Assembly (NCBI GenBank): GCA_031216445.1
Contig: CM062218.1
Location: 5,167,001 to 5,231,000, forward strand
Direction: 5' to 3'
Source of the DNA: Lateolabrax maculatus
Lineage: Eukaryota; Chordata; Actinopteri; Acropomatiformes; Lateolabracidae
Length of the DNA stretch: 64,000 nucleotides
Within the stretch, counting starts at the first letter, position 1; every line of letters begins with the position of its first letter. A model generated the notes under the pieces. It ran no database searches. It had not been told where the DNA came from and saw only the letters and a list, made by a program, of their open reading frames with translations. Below, piece by piece: positions 25,201 to 35,513 of this stretch. The translations under genes and the position numbers were made by a program.

Positions 25201-27974
25201 AACCATATTGGCAAATGTCTGGTTGTATGTAACACTGTGGTGTTAAATCAGGCAGCAGAATGTGTTTGAAAATATGACTCTGGATTTGTTTTGTCAGGAG
25301 GTTTTCTCATGACGTCTTGTAGCATCCGTCCCTCGTCTGAGGCTTCTCCTCTCTCTCTCTCCTTGCCCTCTTCAGCTGCTCTGAGCCCTCCTGCTGACGT
25401 CTGGTAGACCTCATCAGACTCAGGCCTCCAGAGTCACTCTCAGTCTTACGTTCAACAGCATTTTTAGCCACTTCCTCTCTCGGCCTAACCCTTCATTAGT
25501 ATCATCTGGGCCCACTTGAGGCCCTCAGTGCAAATCAAGCCCTTTACATGTTAATAAATGCAAACTGAACCATCTTGTTTTCTTGTGCCTCCTTTTTACA
25601 CAGAATGGAAACCCTGACAGGGACAAGCCCCCTTGTAACTCTCTGGAGCTGGAGGACTGTGATGGGTTTCCAGAAGACAGCTTCAGCCTCACACACTTTG
25701 ACGGAGAATCGCTCAAGCCCACTCAGGTGGTGAGTAACACCTCTCTCCTTCACCAGTAAACACTTTGATTCTCCAAGCCTGAGCCATCATATTTAACATT
25801 TTCAGTCATTTCTGTCTGCTCCTTCATCCCTCATTCCCTGTCAAGTACACTGATGGCTACCTGATGCCCACTGCCTTTATAAGAGCATGTTGTTATTCAG
25901 CCCTGCCCCCAGTGAGTAAGTCAGCGCTGGCCTTGCCCTTTAACAAGCCACTTGACCAGAGAGCCCCATGAAAGGCCCAGTAATGAAGGAACAGGCACAC
26001 CCACTTCATTTCCATCACCTCTACTCTTGACTCGAATAGAAGAAGCTGGACCATTGTAGCTGGCTTCTACTTTTCTAAATGTTCAATCTGAGAATGTAAG
26101 TGTCAGGGTATGACATGTCACTTGGCATGTTGTTGACTGGGTAAAGAGGCTATACTGTCATTGTACAGCCACATGTTCCCTTCAACAGCCAAAGTTATTA
26201 ACAGGTTGTGAGGCATCAAAGTGGAGTCAGGTTTGTTTGATGTCCAGATTCTTGTTTTTCTCTGTTCTTCCTGTTTCTAAGTTTCTATTGTTGTGCGGGT
26301 CCCAGCTAAGTCACATATAGACTCTTTGCTTTGTAAGGAAAGACGTGGACTTGTTGACTTGTGTCCAAAGATATGGTGTCATTCCATTTGATAAAAAATG
26401 CTCTGCACCAAAGGAGGCATTTACACATCATCAGTTTGTTTAAATAGATATTTTCCTACTATATTCTGATCAAAGATTCTACAAGGCCGTCTCAGCAGTA
26501 AGCGTTAACCTATTACAGTAAGCAATAAGTCAAAGTGGATTAATATATTCTAATGCTGGCATTTAAAAAAATAAATAAACAAAATTGCTTATTAGCACTA
26601 AACACAAAGTACAGCTGAGGGTGATGGGAATGTCATTAGTTTTTCATGGATTTAAGATAAGATATGACTTTATTTAATCCCAGATGGGAAATTCACATTT
26701 GTTAATAAACCAAAGAATAGGACAAATTAAGATTTTCACCAAAGTCAGGATTCATCCTTTGGACACATTGGATATCCATACCAGAAGTTCATGACAAACC
26801 ATCAATAGTTGGTGGACCGACTGACACTCATTACCATCCCAGGGTCGAGCACAGCTGAAAGCACATAACAGAATATCGTCATTGTTTGAGTTAAGAAAGG
26901 CTTTTTGTGTGGTTTTCAGAATAAATGAAACAGACATATCCTCCTTTCCATTATTAAACAAGGGGGATGCAAGCTGTAATGCAAAATGATCTGTATCTAA
27001 TCTTCTGTAATCCTTGTTTTGCCAGGTGAGTTGAGTAAGACTAGTTTTTTTTCCTGCAGTGGCCTTCAGAGGAAGCTGTGGTATGACAGAGGTTTGCAAA
27101 CATTTCATCTGGAATGCTGCACAGTAAAATCTCAGCTTTGTGTCATTAATCGTTCTTTCAACTTCTCTAAGGCATCGGAAGGTTTGTGCTCCAAAACAGC
27201 AATTATTGAGGAAGATGGGAGCCTTCTCCTGTGTGTGGAAAAAACAGCAACTGCCATAAACATCCTTCCCTTGGCATTATTTGCCCCAAGGAGAAAAACA
27301 CGTCACATGTTGCATCTTTTTTTAAAGACAAAGTGATCTATTTTAGTTGCAGAAAACAGGCTCATAGCTGATAAGGAAAACATGGATTTATTAACAGTTC
27401 CATAGAGTAAATCTCATATTTCCATTAACATACTAGTAGCATAAAAATAAAATATTCTGACGTTAGTGTTTCTCGAAGCAACTCTAACAACCATACCTCT
27501 TTATTTTGGAGATACAGAATAAGTGAATGTTTGTTTTCTCCTAAAGCAGAAATATTGCAGTTTGCAAAAGCTTTATTCATTTGTGGACATTAGTGTATGT
27601 CCCTCACTGATGCTTCTTTTCAGTTTCTCTGTTTCAGTTGCACAAAATAATATCTGTCTTTATGGTTAAAAATTCACCATCACAAAAACTCACGACAGTC
27701 AGAAATAAACTCACTTTCATTATAGAATGAAAGGCTAATGATGAGTATTGAATATAAGGTGCAGTGTTTCTGCCCAGGCTGTGACGAAGGGCTCAATGTG
27801 AATGAAAGGCCTTTAATGTTTCTCCTTCCATTTACTCTGGAAATAGCACAGCCAGCCAAGCTGCTGCCCTTAAGTAAGGTGGATTGTAATTGTACTTGTA
27901 TCATCAGCCTTTTGAAGGACATTTGGGTCTGTTTGTTCCACATGTACATGAATGTGTGTGTGTGTGTGTGTGTC

Positions 27975-28012
<38 letters not shown>

Positions 28013-29377
28013 TGTGTGGACGTTTGTATTTATCTGTGTTTTTCATTCAGGAAGCCTTACTTTTCTATTCTTCCCTTCCCACCTTCATTGTATCTGCCTT
28101 AATGCTTCAGCCGCTCGCCTGCCCACTAGGACATATCCTGACCTTTTATATAAAACCTTTCAGCTTAAAATTGTGGCACCTCCTATTAATTTGGCACCTT
28201 TGTCAATGTGCCTCTCTTTGGTTCCAATCCCAGTTGAAAAGACGAAGAATGGTTTTTATGTGTGTTCCCCAAAGGGAGGCTGTGAGTCATATCCACTGGG
28301 CATATCTAAAATACCTTTTACAATGGAGTGTATCTTTACATCTGTTTACTGCAGGCTTTGGCTATCATGACTTTCTTTGAAAAAGAGGGTTTAGGAAACT
28401 TTGAAAACATACAAAGTTTCCTATGATTACAGATAACACCAGTGAAAATCAAATAGTAATCTTTTCAATAATAGAGATAATGTAGTACACCAGAAAATGC
28501 AGATGTTACTTCAAAGTGATGTGTGATAGCACCATGTGTTGCTATTCTTTAAATATTTAAGCCACACTTTTCCGGACTGAAATATCTATTGATTGAATAA
28601 ACTATTGATTGGCTTGCCATGAAATTTCGATCTGACATTCATGGTCCCCAGAGATTTCCTGCTGACATTTCCTCTAATTTTCTTTCCCCTGACATATATG
28701 GATTACCATAAAATTAGGTATAGACATCCATGGTGCAGGCCCCTCAAGATGAAATGGATTGAAATAACTTTGAAGATCCTCTGACTTTTCACCTGGTTTC
28801 ATCAGGTCAGAATGTCAGTTTGTCTAATATTTTATTTTATGAGCAAATACGAAATGTAAAAGGTTATCAGGTTAACACACTAATCTAAGATAGTGAACAT
28901 GGTAAACATTATACCTGCAAGGTTAAGCATTTAGCTGAAAGCACTGCTGTGCCAAAGTACAGAGCTGCTAGACTGTTGAGATATTCAAAGCTAAAATCCA
29001 TAATCCTTTCCACTTTGTTACCCTCTTCACTGGTGAAAGCTATAGTTATTGACACAATGTTTTTTTGCAGTTTTCTTTGGAAGCTCGCTGTTTATTCGAA
29101 TCAGCCTGAAGGATGGTGTGGTTCTGCTGGGCTTTCAATGTTGATTCCAGTGTGTGAAGATATAAACATGGTGTGAAACTTGACATTGTCAACCAAGAAA
29201 AGGTGCAACTTCACAAGCCAATCATCATCTTACAGTAGCAGAGCACGGACAGAATCTTGGACATAGTGAATGTACTGAGTATTTGTGTAAAATACATCGT
29301 GACGCCAGCTTTAAAGTAATCTGGTTTCCTCCCCTTTGATTCAAGAGAGTGACACTAATTAAATAGATAGATAGATT

Positions 29378-29412
<35 letters not shown>

Positions 29413-32400
29413 TACTTTATTCATCCCCGAAGGGAAATTAAGTAAATGTGATATCCAAGAGATTGGCACAGCGATAGAAAGTGAATTTACTATCATATAT
29501 TTATGATCACATACCAGACTGAATGATACCAAAGGTCATTATGTCTGATTGCTGTTTTAGTTCAACTAGTATCTTTACAGTCAAACAAAACACTTGGGTG
29601 GATTTAAACGACTAAGGTCAGCGTCATGCGCAGGAGCGAGTCGAAATAAACAACAATTTCTCCTCTCGCTGCAAAGGCAGCCTTACAGGAACATGACGGA
29701 AGCGATGATGATGATGATGATGATAGAGAGTTGGCATTTCAGCCGTTATTACAGGTTATCTGCCCTCTCTGTACAGATGCATTAGCTTTTGCTTTCGTAA
29801 TGCCAACCTCTTACTTCCTGTCTTCCATTTATAAAGCAAATAAACCCTTTGAAGAAAAGAAAAAAGTGTTCACTAAAAAGCTTTTTTTTCAGACTGAGAG
29901 CAGGCACAAGTAATTTATTCTGAGTGCTTGCTTATACAAAATCCAGCTGTAATACTTTATATTGGGTACATGCAATCCATACAACAAGACAATAGTACAA
30001 TAGTATTTATATCTGCTATAGGCAAAGTCCCCTTTTTAGAAAAAAATTATTTTATTTTGGTTAACTGGGTCAATGGTTTGAGTTGTCTGTCAAATCAATC
30101 ACAACTTTGTGGGCAGGATTAAGAATGGGGACATCATCTTCCTTTGTATGTGGGGATCAGACCGAAAACAGCTCGGGGCTGTATTATTGGGTGTGATGTT
30201 TGCCAGTACTGGTGAGAAAATGAAATATGATCCAGGAAATCCAGTGGGAATAACAGATTAATGCGTTTAAAAGCTTATAGATGCCAAAACACTGCCAAGA
30301 GTCATGACGATCGCGAGGTAAACGGTAGATATACGACGTTCAAGTTACAAAGTAATCTACCAGGAATGTGCGCTTGCAAATCTGTGATTGGTCAACACAG
30401 CGTATCAACACACGACGTCGTGTTGCATTTCAGCAAAAGTTGAGCGTGCTCTCCAGATGACCCTGCGTCGCCGGACTGACTCCATACAAATGGATGAGAG
30501 GGCTGCGTTTATTCATGTCGATCTGAATGTGGCCTCAGTCGACTAACAGAAATAACAACTCTTAATTTGTAAACATTAAGTTAGTTGCTCCTAACAACCG
30601 CGACAGCATTACCGTGTTAACTGAAAAAGTAAGGATTAAATGAAACCAAACAATCCCTCTCATCTCTCGGCATTGACTCAATTAACCTTGTGCTACATAT
30701 AATATATTATAACATTTTATTGACTTTAATACTATACTTTTCTTAATTTGATTTATTTAATGTATGGATCTACAAAAACACATTAATCCAAGGGATAACA
30801 TGTTAAAGTGACAGCACTTACTTTTGACATGGGCCGCAAATGTCTATACAAAAAGATATTACCAGAAACTCTAGCAAACTTTGTGTTACAGACATAAAGG
30901 AGCCAAATGTCAAAACATGTTCACCCCATTCTGTTTCTGCCATGTAGATGCAGTAAAGACATTTAATAGTCTTGCAGTAGCAGTAGAATACTTTTGTCTA
31001 CTGAAGGACACCGGAGAAGGTTTTTCGCTGTGTTCATCCACAGCCTGTAATAAAAATCCTCTTGTCCCTCAGAGCTGAGCTTATCCTAAATGGTTTTTAT
31101 CACTTTCTATTTTGAATAGGGTATCTCGGTTTCTTAGGTAACGTAGGAAAGAGCAGAAATGTAGATTCTGAGATTCAAGAGGTTAATCCGATGCTTTGTT
31201 CTGCAGCTGGCAGTTAAATCCTCCTGATTCAATAATGGCTTTGTAAAGAAACTAAAGTAGAATAATAATTTCTGTTACATTTATCTTGTTAGTTTGGCTC
31301 CAATTAACTTTTTATAGAGGTTTTGATTCTTCTGATTGCCCAGGTTAAGACCTGAACCCTCTGCAGTTCATATCTGAGACATAAAGCAGACCAGAGACTG
31401 TTGGAAAAGGTGTGAGATAAAATCCTTGTGATTGGAATTTTCCTTCTTTAGAGGGTGACCATTAACAAGCCACAGAATATCAGAGGAAATAGTTTTATTT
31501 TCAAAGACCCAGACCAAGCATAGGTAGAGCAATATATCAGTCATACAATAACAATGCTTAGTCACTGACTTTTGAAAGGTCTTGACTTAGAGAAGGAAAA
31601 CAAAATAATATGCAGGTGTGTTTGAGAATCTAGTTGTTCTTTTCCTGGGTAATGTAATTCTTAATAAAGGTGGCAGAGAGTTGAGTTTGCTGCAAGAAAT
31701 AATGATATCTGCATCAGATATTTTTAGCAATAACTGTAATACAATCTCAGGTGTAAGATATTGATAGAGGGGTAACTAGATTTTCGGAAAGTATGAAAGC
31801 ATATCCATACATCTTTACAACGGGACTGTGTGTGTCAAGTGATTAAGCCAAACTTTGGTATCTGTGCCTTTTTCTTTCTTTCAGTGCATCAGAATCGAGA
31901 CTTCTTCTTGGATAAGAAACAATTTTGGGCATTATTTAGTTTTAAAATGTCTTTGGAGACTTCCAGAATAAGAATTAATGAATTATTATTCTGGGTGACC
32001 CATGGGCGCACAGGTGGTCACAAGTATATTTGCTATTAAAACAACTGGGCGCTGGGTGGGTAAATGACAACTGCGTCGGTCGAAAACTAGAAATGACACT
32101 TTGCGCCGGGTGTAAGATTGGGCCCACAATCTTCTGATTTAAGTCAGTTCAGTGCACCTATTCTTTTTTTTTTTTTTTAATTGTTCACAAATCATGACCC
32201 GGGCAGTCACTTGTCAGTTGACTCGCACACACACTAAGGCTCTACTAAAGCTTGAGTGAACATCTGCCACATAATCAAAGTCAAACAGAAGTGGCAAGAA
32301 AATGAGTTTTAGAGTGGAGGAGTGATGGCTTGCTAAAAGACTTGTCATTGTGTGCAACCGTCAACCTTCAACATATGGGCTGGTTTATGCTGAATTTTCA

Positions 32401-35400
32401 ATGCCTGTCAAGTGTGATTTGAGATGGGGAGGACAGCGCTGCCTGACAGCCTCTGAGACATGTTGGCAGCTGGAGTCGCAGGATGTGGGTTGACTCCAAG
32501 TGAGGGATCAGTGTGAACAGTCAGATGTTGAGGAGCAATTATGTCACAGCAGCGGTCATGTTCTTCCCAAAACACATGGAGTCAGACTAGAACAGCACCA
32601 AACCACACACGTGCAATTACGTCAAGTAGATTGATCAGACTCAAGGGAATGGGGGGGCAAATACATGGACATTTATGGCTGTTATCACATACCATTCAGT
32701 ACAGCTTTTTACCCATAATGGAATAGTACTGTAATTCAAGCATTGCATTATACCTGCTTTATACAGTGGAGGAGGCCCAAAGGAAATCACCTATTGTATA
32801 AGTCACATGTTTAACCCTCGAAGTACTGTAGTTAAAGTGTCCATCACTGTCCTTGGCACTGATCCCCAACCTGCTCCTGGTTCACAGACGGATATTGTAC
32901 AGTAAAATACGATCACAGGATCTAAAAATGAACTAATTCACACCTACTAATTTCCCTTGGGCCCGTCTCTCTGCAGGTGAATCTAGGCAGCCATCAGTAC
33001 CTGTTCACAGTTGACGTGAATCCATCTGAAATGCCCTGCCTCTGCCTCAGACATGATGTGGACGCTCTGGTGTGGCAGCCTCGTCCCAACCAACCAAGTA
33101 ACATGTGGGAGCACATTGCCACATTCAACGCCTTGGGTAAGAACTTCCAACTAAAAAAACTTACTCTGATGCTTCCAGTCTGGCATATGAATCTCTATAC
33201 TGTCTATTTGCAACAGTATCTTCCCAAAAAAAAAAAAAACCCACAGAAATATATGTTGTAGTATTTGACGTAACGTGTGATTCATCTGTGGTGTGTAGAA
33301 GCTGAAAACCACAATTTGCCTTGAAAAAGCACAAAAAAGGGAAGAATCTTTGGATCCATCTGCAGTCATCTTCTGGACTCTGACTTGAGATTCAGCCATT
33401 AGATTTTATTTGAAATTTTAGGGCACACTTTAAGTAGCTACAATATACCATAGGATACATTCAAATAAACTGTTATGGGTGTCTGTGCAGTGAGAAAGTA
33501 AATTACTACTACAACCCATAGTACTCAAAAACTCCACACGGTCCCTTTAATAAAAGTGAACTGTTACATTAGTCACAATATGTGGGAGTGGTTTGAAGAT
33601 TTAAGCAGCATTCTCAGCGGAAGCCTATCTTAATTCCTATTTTTGATGAATCACGGCAACTTGAGTTGAATTATTCATTCTCACAGCTATTAACTTTGTT
33701 TACATCCGCTGTCATGCTGCTGCTGTGCCTCTAGCTCAGCAGTAGATAGATGACAGAACATTTTAAATGGCTGCAATAAAACTGCAGTTAATGACGAGGG
33801 AGTTTACTGACACTGCTTGTAACCTACAAGGACACAAAAAGAAACATATGAAAATTGTTTGAGAATAGAATCATTAACAGATCTCTCTTCTGCTCGGCAT
33901 ATAAACCATTCAAAGAGGTCTGGATAATAAAACTCCAGTGATAACTGAATTATATTGTGCCTCTCAGCTTACTCACTGACTGATGTGTGGAGACTGTTGT
34001 GTTAATTTAACTCCAAATCCCAAATGAAATACTCAGGCCATCAGACAGTGAACTGATTTCTACAGTCGCTTTCAATCTCTGTCTTCATTTCATTTATCTA
34101 CTCATCTATCTCTCCTCAACGATGGCATTGGGAACAAGTTTTATTTCAATTTTCCACTTTGACAGGTATGACAATGTCATTTGTCTTTTTTTAACACTGC
34201 AGAGTTTTAGCAATCTGCCTATCTCTGTTTATAATACATCATCCAATTTGAAGGTGCAGATGGATCCCGGTAATATGTTCAGAAATGATCTCAGTGATTG
34301 AAAATGAGGCTCAGGGGAAAATGGGCAGAAAACTTGCATGTTTGAACATCCAAATCGGGCTTGTTAAGGTGCAGAAATTACTTTTTTCCCCCTATGCACA
34401 TGAGTGAGTGTCTATTAAACCAGCATTTAGCATTCAGTGGATCATTCAAAGTTTGTGTATTCTCATATACAAAATACACGGTCTGCAATGTTGAAACAAA
34501 CATCAGCTTCATGTATACTGTATACGGCTTAGATAATGAATTTCAGAGTGAAAAATGTTGAGATGAAATTATATAACGCAATAATGGTCGATGCTCTACG
34601 AGGCAACATTATGTTGTAAAACCAATCTACATGTATTAGTTTTAATAACATAGTTGAGCAGCAGTAGAGAAAAATGTCCCATCTTTTGTTATTAAAGCAC
34701 CCTGGTGTCCTATAGGAAATCTGAGCACGCAGGAGTGGTTAATCAGATTGTAAGAGTGAGAGATAATGTGTTTTTCAGCAGCGATGGAGACCTCAGTCCA
34801 ACAAAAGCTCTTTTCATCAGCTTCAGGTCTTTTGTCCTCTCTTGTCGTCGTGATATGAAGTGACCACAGAGCTTCCGTTTTAGCAAATATGAGCATGTCG
34901 TATACAGTTCAGTGATGGCAAATGATTGAAGTTTAAGGAATTTTCAAATACCTTAATGCCACTCTACCTGAAAAACGGAACAAAAAAACGAAAAGCTATG
35001 TCACTTTCAATTCATGAGAAAAAACTCACAAGAAAATAACTTGGAAAATGTGATGATTTTAAGTTTTTTTGCAGAGAAACTAGGGCTGCAGTCAACCAAC
35101 TAAAATATTGGTTGACTGAAATTCTACCTACTCTTCAGCCAGTCGATTGGTGAACTGTGAGCAGGTCTCTCCTGTTAAAGATCCGCTCTGCCTGTCTCTG
35201 ATCGTACCGTTTTATTTTCGTAGGCTACGTCCAGGCATCCAAACGGGATAAAAAGTTTGCGACCTGCGCCCCAAACTTCTCCTACGCTTCACTGTGCGAG
35301 TGTCTCCGCCGCTCATTCATCTACCGACAGCCGTCACCGGTGGAAACCGTCCTCTTCAACAGGAAGCAGGGCCGTCAGGTAGGACAGGTCGCCAAACAAC

Positions 35401-35513
35401 AGGTGGCCAGCCTGGACTCCGATAAACCAATCCTGGGCTTCAGAGCAACCAATGAGAGACTGTACATCCTGACCTCCAGTAACCTCTTTGTTCTAAAGGT
35501 CAATAATAATTAG
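5049..35513 (+). CDS. nudcd1: NudC domain-containing protein 1 (10 coding exons)
   Basis: NUDCD1 (CML66) belongs to the NudC family of CS-domain proteins, which act as HSP90-linked co-chaperones. Ten exons (5049-5160, 6094-6248, 8831-9016, 11722-11905, 13954-14142, 19699-19906, 24507-24651, 25604-25729, 32977-33136, 35224-35513) join in frame to 1755 nt, 584 aa plus stop; human NUDCD1 has 583 aa and, as I recall it, also ten exons. All introns are GT-AG with matching phases. The N-terminus MAANYSLKVNRELLDPSFES fits the family. The CS (p23-like) domain spans about residues 277-365, from YFWQQT to MWPELVMGD. The tail has DVDALVWQP, MWEHIATFNALG and RQVGQVAKQQVASL. The flanking regions form the rest of the folded body, probably beta-propeller-like. 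No frameshift or lost residue is seen. Introns total about 29 kb and carry most of the repeats in the window. Confidence 0.97.
5161..6093 (+). other. nudcd1 intron 1
   Basis: A 933-bp GT-AG intron. I see no repeat or RNA gene of note; the ORFs in it are short and unlike any known protein. Confidence 0.8.
6094..6248 (+). CDS. nudcd1: nudcd1 coding exon 2
   Basis: Acceptor cttctgcag, donor gtaagc. It encodes AVEEVKLKDTQYTLEHMRAF and on to RILSLTVTL, closely matching the mammalian protein. Confidence 0.95.
6886..7060 (+). mobile_element. Possible solo-LTR fragment
   Basis: The stretch has a TATA-like box (gtataaagg, near 6913), then about 90 bp later a polyadenylation-like cattaaagt (near 7001) followed by tctttgctgcctcgaactctg. 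That spacing of promoter and poly(A) signal resembles the R region of a retroelement LTR. Neither end nor a target-site duplication can be placed, and no internal genes adjoin it. Confidence 0.35.
8435..8690. mobile_element. hAT-like non-autonomous fragment
   Basis: Degenerate sequence rich in taactgattaatc-type motifs, with a short direct repeat (agtcacttttcaagca twice near 8501 and 8528) and a later ggacaaaac-type stretch. It resembles abundant fish hAT MITEs built around TAATCGATTAATC. Related pieces are at 13150-13230, 23695-23800 and 46845-47120. Confidence 0.4.
8831..9016 (+). CDS. nudcd1: nudcd1 coding exon 3
   Basis: Acceptor gaatctag, donor gtaagt; 62 codons from DTALGKPREVYRIT to KWE. 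It includes LSDGVGRLYLL, matching the human LSDGTGRLYVI stretch. Confidence 0.94.
9017..11721 (+). other. nudcd1 intron 3
   Basis: A 2.7-kb AT-rich intron with a GT microsatellite (10210-10236) and A/T homopolymers near 10000-10030. ORFs here are short and not protein-like. Confidence 0.75.
10210..10236. repeat. (GT)n microsatellite
   Basis: Thirteen GT units inside nudcd1 intron 3. Confidence 0.95.
11722..11905 (+). CDS. nudcd1: nudcd1 coding exon 4
   Basis: Acceptor tgcctgcag, donor gtgggt; encodes LLFSEDMAEPFTVLHSVSHV through GSGYSVSLEWITV. It ends in phase 1. Confidence 0.94.
11906..13953 (+). other. nudcd1 intron 4
   Basis: A 2.0-kb AT-rich intron. It contains a TAATTAATT-rich hAT-like patch (13150-13230) and a stretch near 13690-13860 that reads like a decayed dispersed repeat. 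No gene is recognised. Confidence 0.7.
13954..14142 (+). CDS. nudcd1: nudcd1 coding exon 5
   Basis: Acceptor ccacatgcag, donor gtgggt; encodes QEKKYEVKKRRVLRGKSVPH and on to MEVEKT. RGKSVPHYAA is family-conserved. The last part, before the CS domain, is the least conserved linker. Confidence 0.94.
15125..15400. repeat. Dispersed fish repeat, two parts in opposite orientation
   Basis: The first part (ctctaaagctcactaacta onward) reads forward. The second (ggctgtagcttcatattta to aaacttctcatctaac) reads as the reverse complement of a segment that in the usual element lies upstream in forward orientation. The family is recalled from fish genomes. Other partial copies are near 1655-1705, 41730-41845 and 57965-58035. 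Confidence 0.45.
15829..15853. repeat. (GT)n microsatellite
   Basis: A run of about 12 GT units followed by tatgtatatacacac, in nudcd1 intron 5. Confidence 0.95.
16715..17330 (+). repeat. Dispersed fish repeat (AAGTAAAAGTAC type)
   Basis: It begins with aatactccattacaagtaaa and ttaagtaaaagtacagagg. It ends near 17240-17310 with aatatttccctctgaaatg and gaagtacttgagtattg. Between them is a stretch with ccagtggttcccaacctt and a 19-base A run, which looks like a nested insertion. Other partial copies lie at 47522-47580 and 51395-51810, the latter with the same ending. The family is common in percomorph introns. Confidence 0.55.
19699..19906 (+). CDS. nudcd1: nudcd1 coding exon 6 (CS domain, first part)
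   Basis: Acceptor tgaatacag, donor gttcgc. It encodes DPIYFWQQTAEDITVCVRMP and on to SAWIIKNVK, the first strands of the CS/p23-like fold. The donor (AAAAG then gttcgc) is the weakest in the gene but is required to join in phase 2 to exon 7. Confidence 0.93.
20582..20932 (+). mobile_element. Truncated, decayed non-LTR retrotransposon fragment
   Basis: The fragment contains ctcaaggcaaattggtccc at the start and later tggtcagtaaagggagaac, aagaaacttctgaaact, gaccgacatgccctctgta and gaggaggcagaa. This series matches my memory of a fish LINE region just upstream of the reverse-transcriptase domain. Reading frames are broken by stops and shifts, and no RT motif follows, so it is a dead fragment. 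Confidence 0.5.
21248..21823 (-). other. Unexplained 191-codon ORF in intron 6
   Basis: An uninterrupted minus-strand frame, long for AT-rich intron sequence. The predicted protein has no signal peptide, transmembrane run or family motif that I recognise, and is Ser/Thr/His-rich. It could be part of an unknown transposable element, a retroposed UTR or chance. I do not call it a gene. Confidence 0.15.
21940..22222. repeat. Local duplication about 200 bp apart
   Basis: The segment near 21940-22012 (gcatctagatgcccttttaa ... aatatctcagaaaatcacac ... tttttccata) recurs near 22138-22222 (gcatctagatggcctttta ... aaatacctagaaaaaaacac ... tttttccata). About 75 bp align with small gaps, including the shared CATCTAGATG palindrome. 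Confidence 0.7.
23695..23800. mobile_element. hAT-like non-autonomous fragment
   Basis: Reads ctgcacttaacaattatttt, then ttggctgattatttctcag and tttggtctataaaactgtg, then aaaaatggcc. This is the usual layout of a widespread fish hAT MITE, here diverged and truncated. Confidence 0.5.
24507..24651 (+). CDS. nudcd1: nudcd1 coding exon 7 (CS domain, end)
   Basis: Acceptor gtccacag, donor gtaggc. It encodes SLEVTLQKRSEGPMWPELVM, then GD and RLTYLTSEDL. The W-P-E-L stretch is the CS-domain signature at its last strand. Confidence 0.95.
24652..25603 (+). other. nudcd1 intron 7
   Basis: A 952-bp intron. AT-rich at first, then pyrimidine-rich (ctctctctctccttgccctc) toward the acceptor. No repeat or gene is recognised. 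Confidence 0.75.
25604..25729 (+). CDS. nudcd1: nudcd1 coding exon 8
   Basis: Acceptor ttttacacag, donor gtgagt; 42 codons, phase 0 on both sides. It encodes NGNPDRDKPPCNSLELEDCD and on to LKPTQV, an acidic linker. Confidence 0.94.
26565..26825 (-). repeat. Dispersed fish repeat, minus copy, with nested tail
   Basis: Reads in reverse orientation: ttattagcactaaacacaaa and gtacagctgagggtgatggg at one end, and aggattcatcctttgg with catcaatagttgg toward the other. A retroelement-like tail (26650-26694, actttatttaatcccagatg then ggaaattca) sits inside it. Forward copies of the same family are at 28585-28985 and 59015-59420. Confidence 0.55.
27954..28017. repeat. (GT)n microsatellite with TCTG interruptions
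   Basis: A 64-bp GT-rich run. It generates a spurious Val-Cys repeat ORF across 27738-28370. Confidence 0.95.
28392..28423. repeat. Perfect 12-bp hairpin
   Basis: TAGGAAACTTTG is followed by an 8-base loop and CAAAGTTTCCTA. It lies in nudcd1 intron 8. Confidence 0.9.
28585..28985 (+). repeat. Dispersed fish repeat, plus copy
   Basis: Contains ttgccatgaaatttcgatct, gacattcatggtccccag, catcaggtcagaatgtcag, cacactaatctaagatag, tgaacatggtaaacattata, gcatttagctgaaagcactg and tacagagctgctaga. These blocks appear in the same order in the 59015-59420 copy. Confidence 0.65.
29364..29440 (-). repeat. (GATA)n microsatellite and retroelement tail
   Basis: An interrupted GATA run is followed by ttactttattcatccccga and agggaaatt. 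In reverse complement this is a tail of the form gggaTgaataaag plus (TATC)n, typical of fish non-LTR element 3' ends. Confidence 0.6.
30225..30545 (+). repeat. Diverged repeat shared with 61510-61915
   Basis: Blocks atccaggaaatccag, gtttaaaagcttatagatgc, caaaacactgcc, ttacaaagtaatctaccagg and aatgtgcgct are matched in order at 61565-61790. The two copies differ by about one base in four or five and have small gaps. Confidence 0.65.
31985..32130. mobile_element. DNA-transposon-like fragment
   Basis: Contains acaactgggcgctgggtggg, then aatgacaactgcgtcgg and tttgcgccgggtgtaagatt with gggccc. This resembles a common fish non-autonomous hAT family; the ends are not resolved. Confidence 0.4.
32977..33136 (+). 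CDS. nudcd1: nudcd1 coding exon 9
   Basis: Acceptor ctctctgcag, donor gtaaga. It encodes VNLGSHQYLFTVDVNPSEMP, then CLCLRHDVDALVWQP and MWEHIATFNALG, strongly conserved. It lies after the 7.2-kb intron 8, the largest in the gene. Confidence 0.95.
33137..35223 (+). other. nudcd1 intron 9
   Basis: A 2.1-kb intron, mostly unique AT-rich sequence, ending in a hAT-like piece at 35082-35150. Confidence 0.75.
35082..35150 (+). mobile_element. hAT-like terminal fragment next to exon 10
   Basis: Reads agggctgcagtcaaccaact, then ttggttgactgaaattctac and ccagtcgattggtg. Both the agggctgcag start and the repeated tcaacc/ggttga motif are typical of fish hAT elements. It lies 72 bp before the acceptor of nudcd1 exon 10. 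Confidence 0.55.
35224..35513 (+). CDS. nudcd1: nudcd1 coding exon 10 (terminal)
   Basis: Acceptor attttcgtag. It encodes GYVQASKRDKKFATCAPNFS, then YASLCECLRR, QGRQVGQVAKQQVASL, TNERLYILTSSNLFVLK and stop TAG at 35511-35513. A transposon-like stretch ends 72 bp before this acceptor. Confidence 0.96.

Larger units (their letters stand above)
25730..32976 (+). other. nudcd1 intron 8 (largest)
   Basis: This 7.2-kb intron contains two copies of one dispersed repeat in opposite orientation (26565-26825, 28585-28985), a GT microsatellite (27954-28017), a hairpin (28392-28423), a GATA microsatellite with retroelement tail (29364-29440), a diverged repeat shared with the tmem74 flank (30225-30545) and a DNA-transposon-like piece (31985-32130). 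ORFs inside it are repeat-derived or too short. Confidence 0.75.

Noticed and set aside
27738..28370. 210-codon ORF with Val-Cys repeats
   Set aside because: Kept open by the GT microsatellite at 27954-28017; neighbouring frames are equally open.
29697..29725. Met-rich ORF around a GAT run
   Set aside because: The Met stretch comes from a (GAT)n microsatellite in nudcd1 intron 8.
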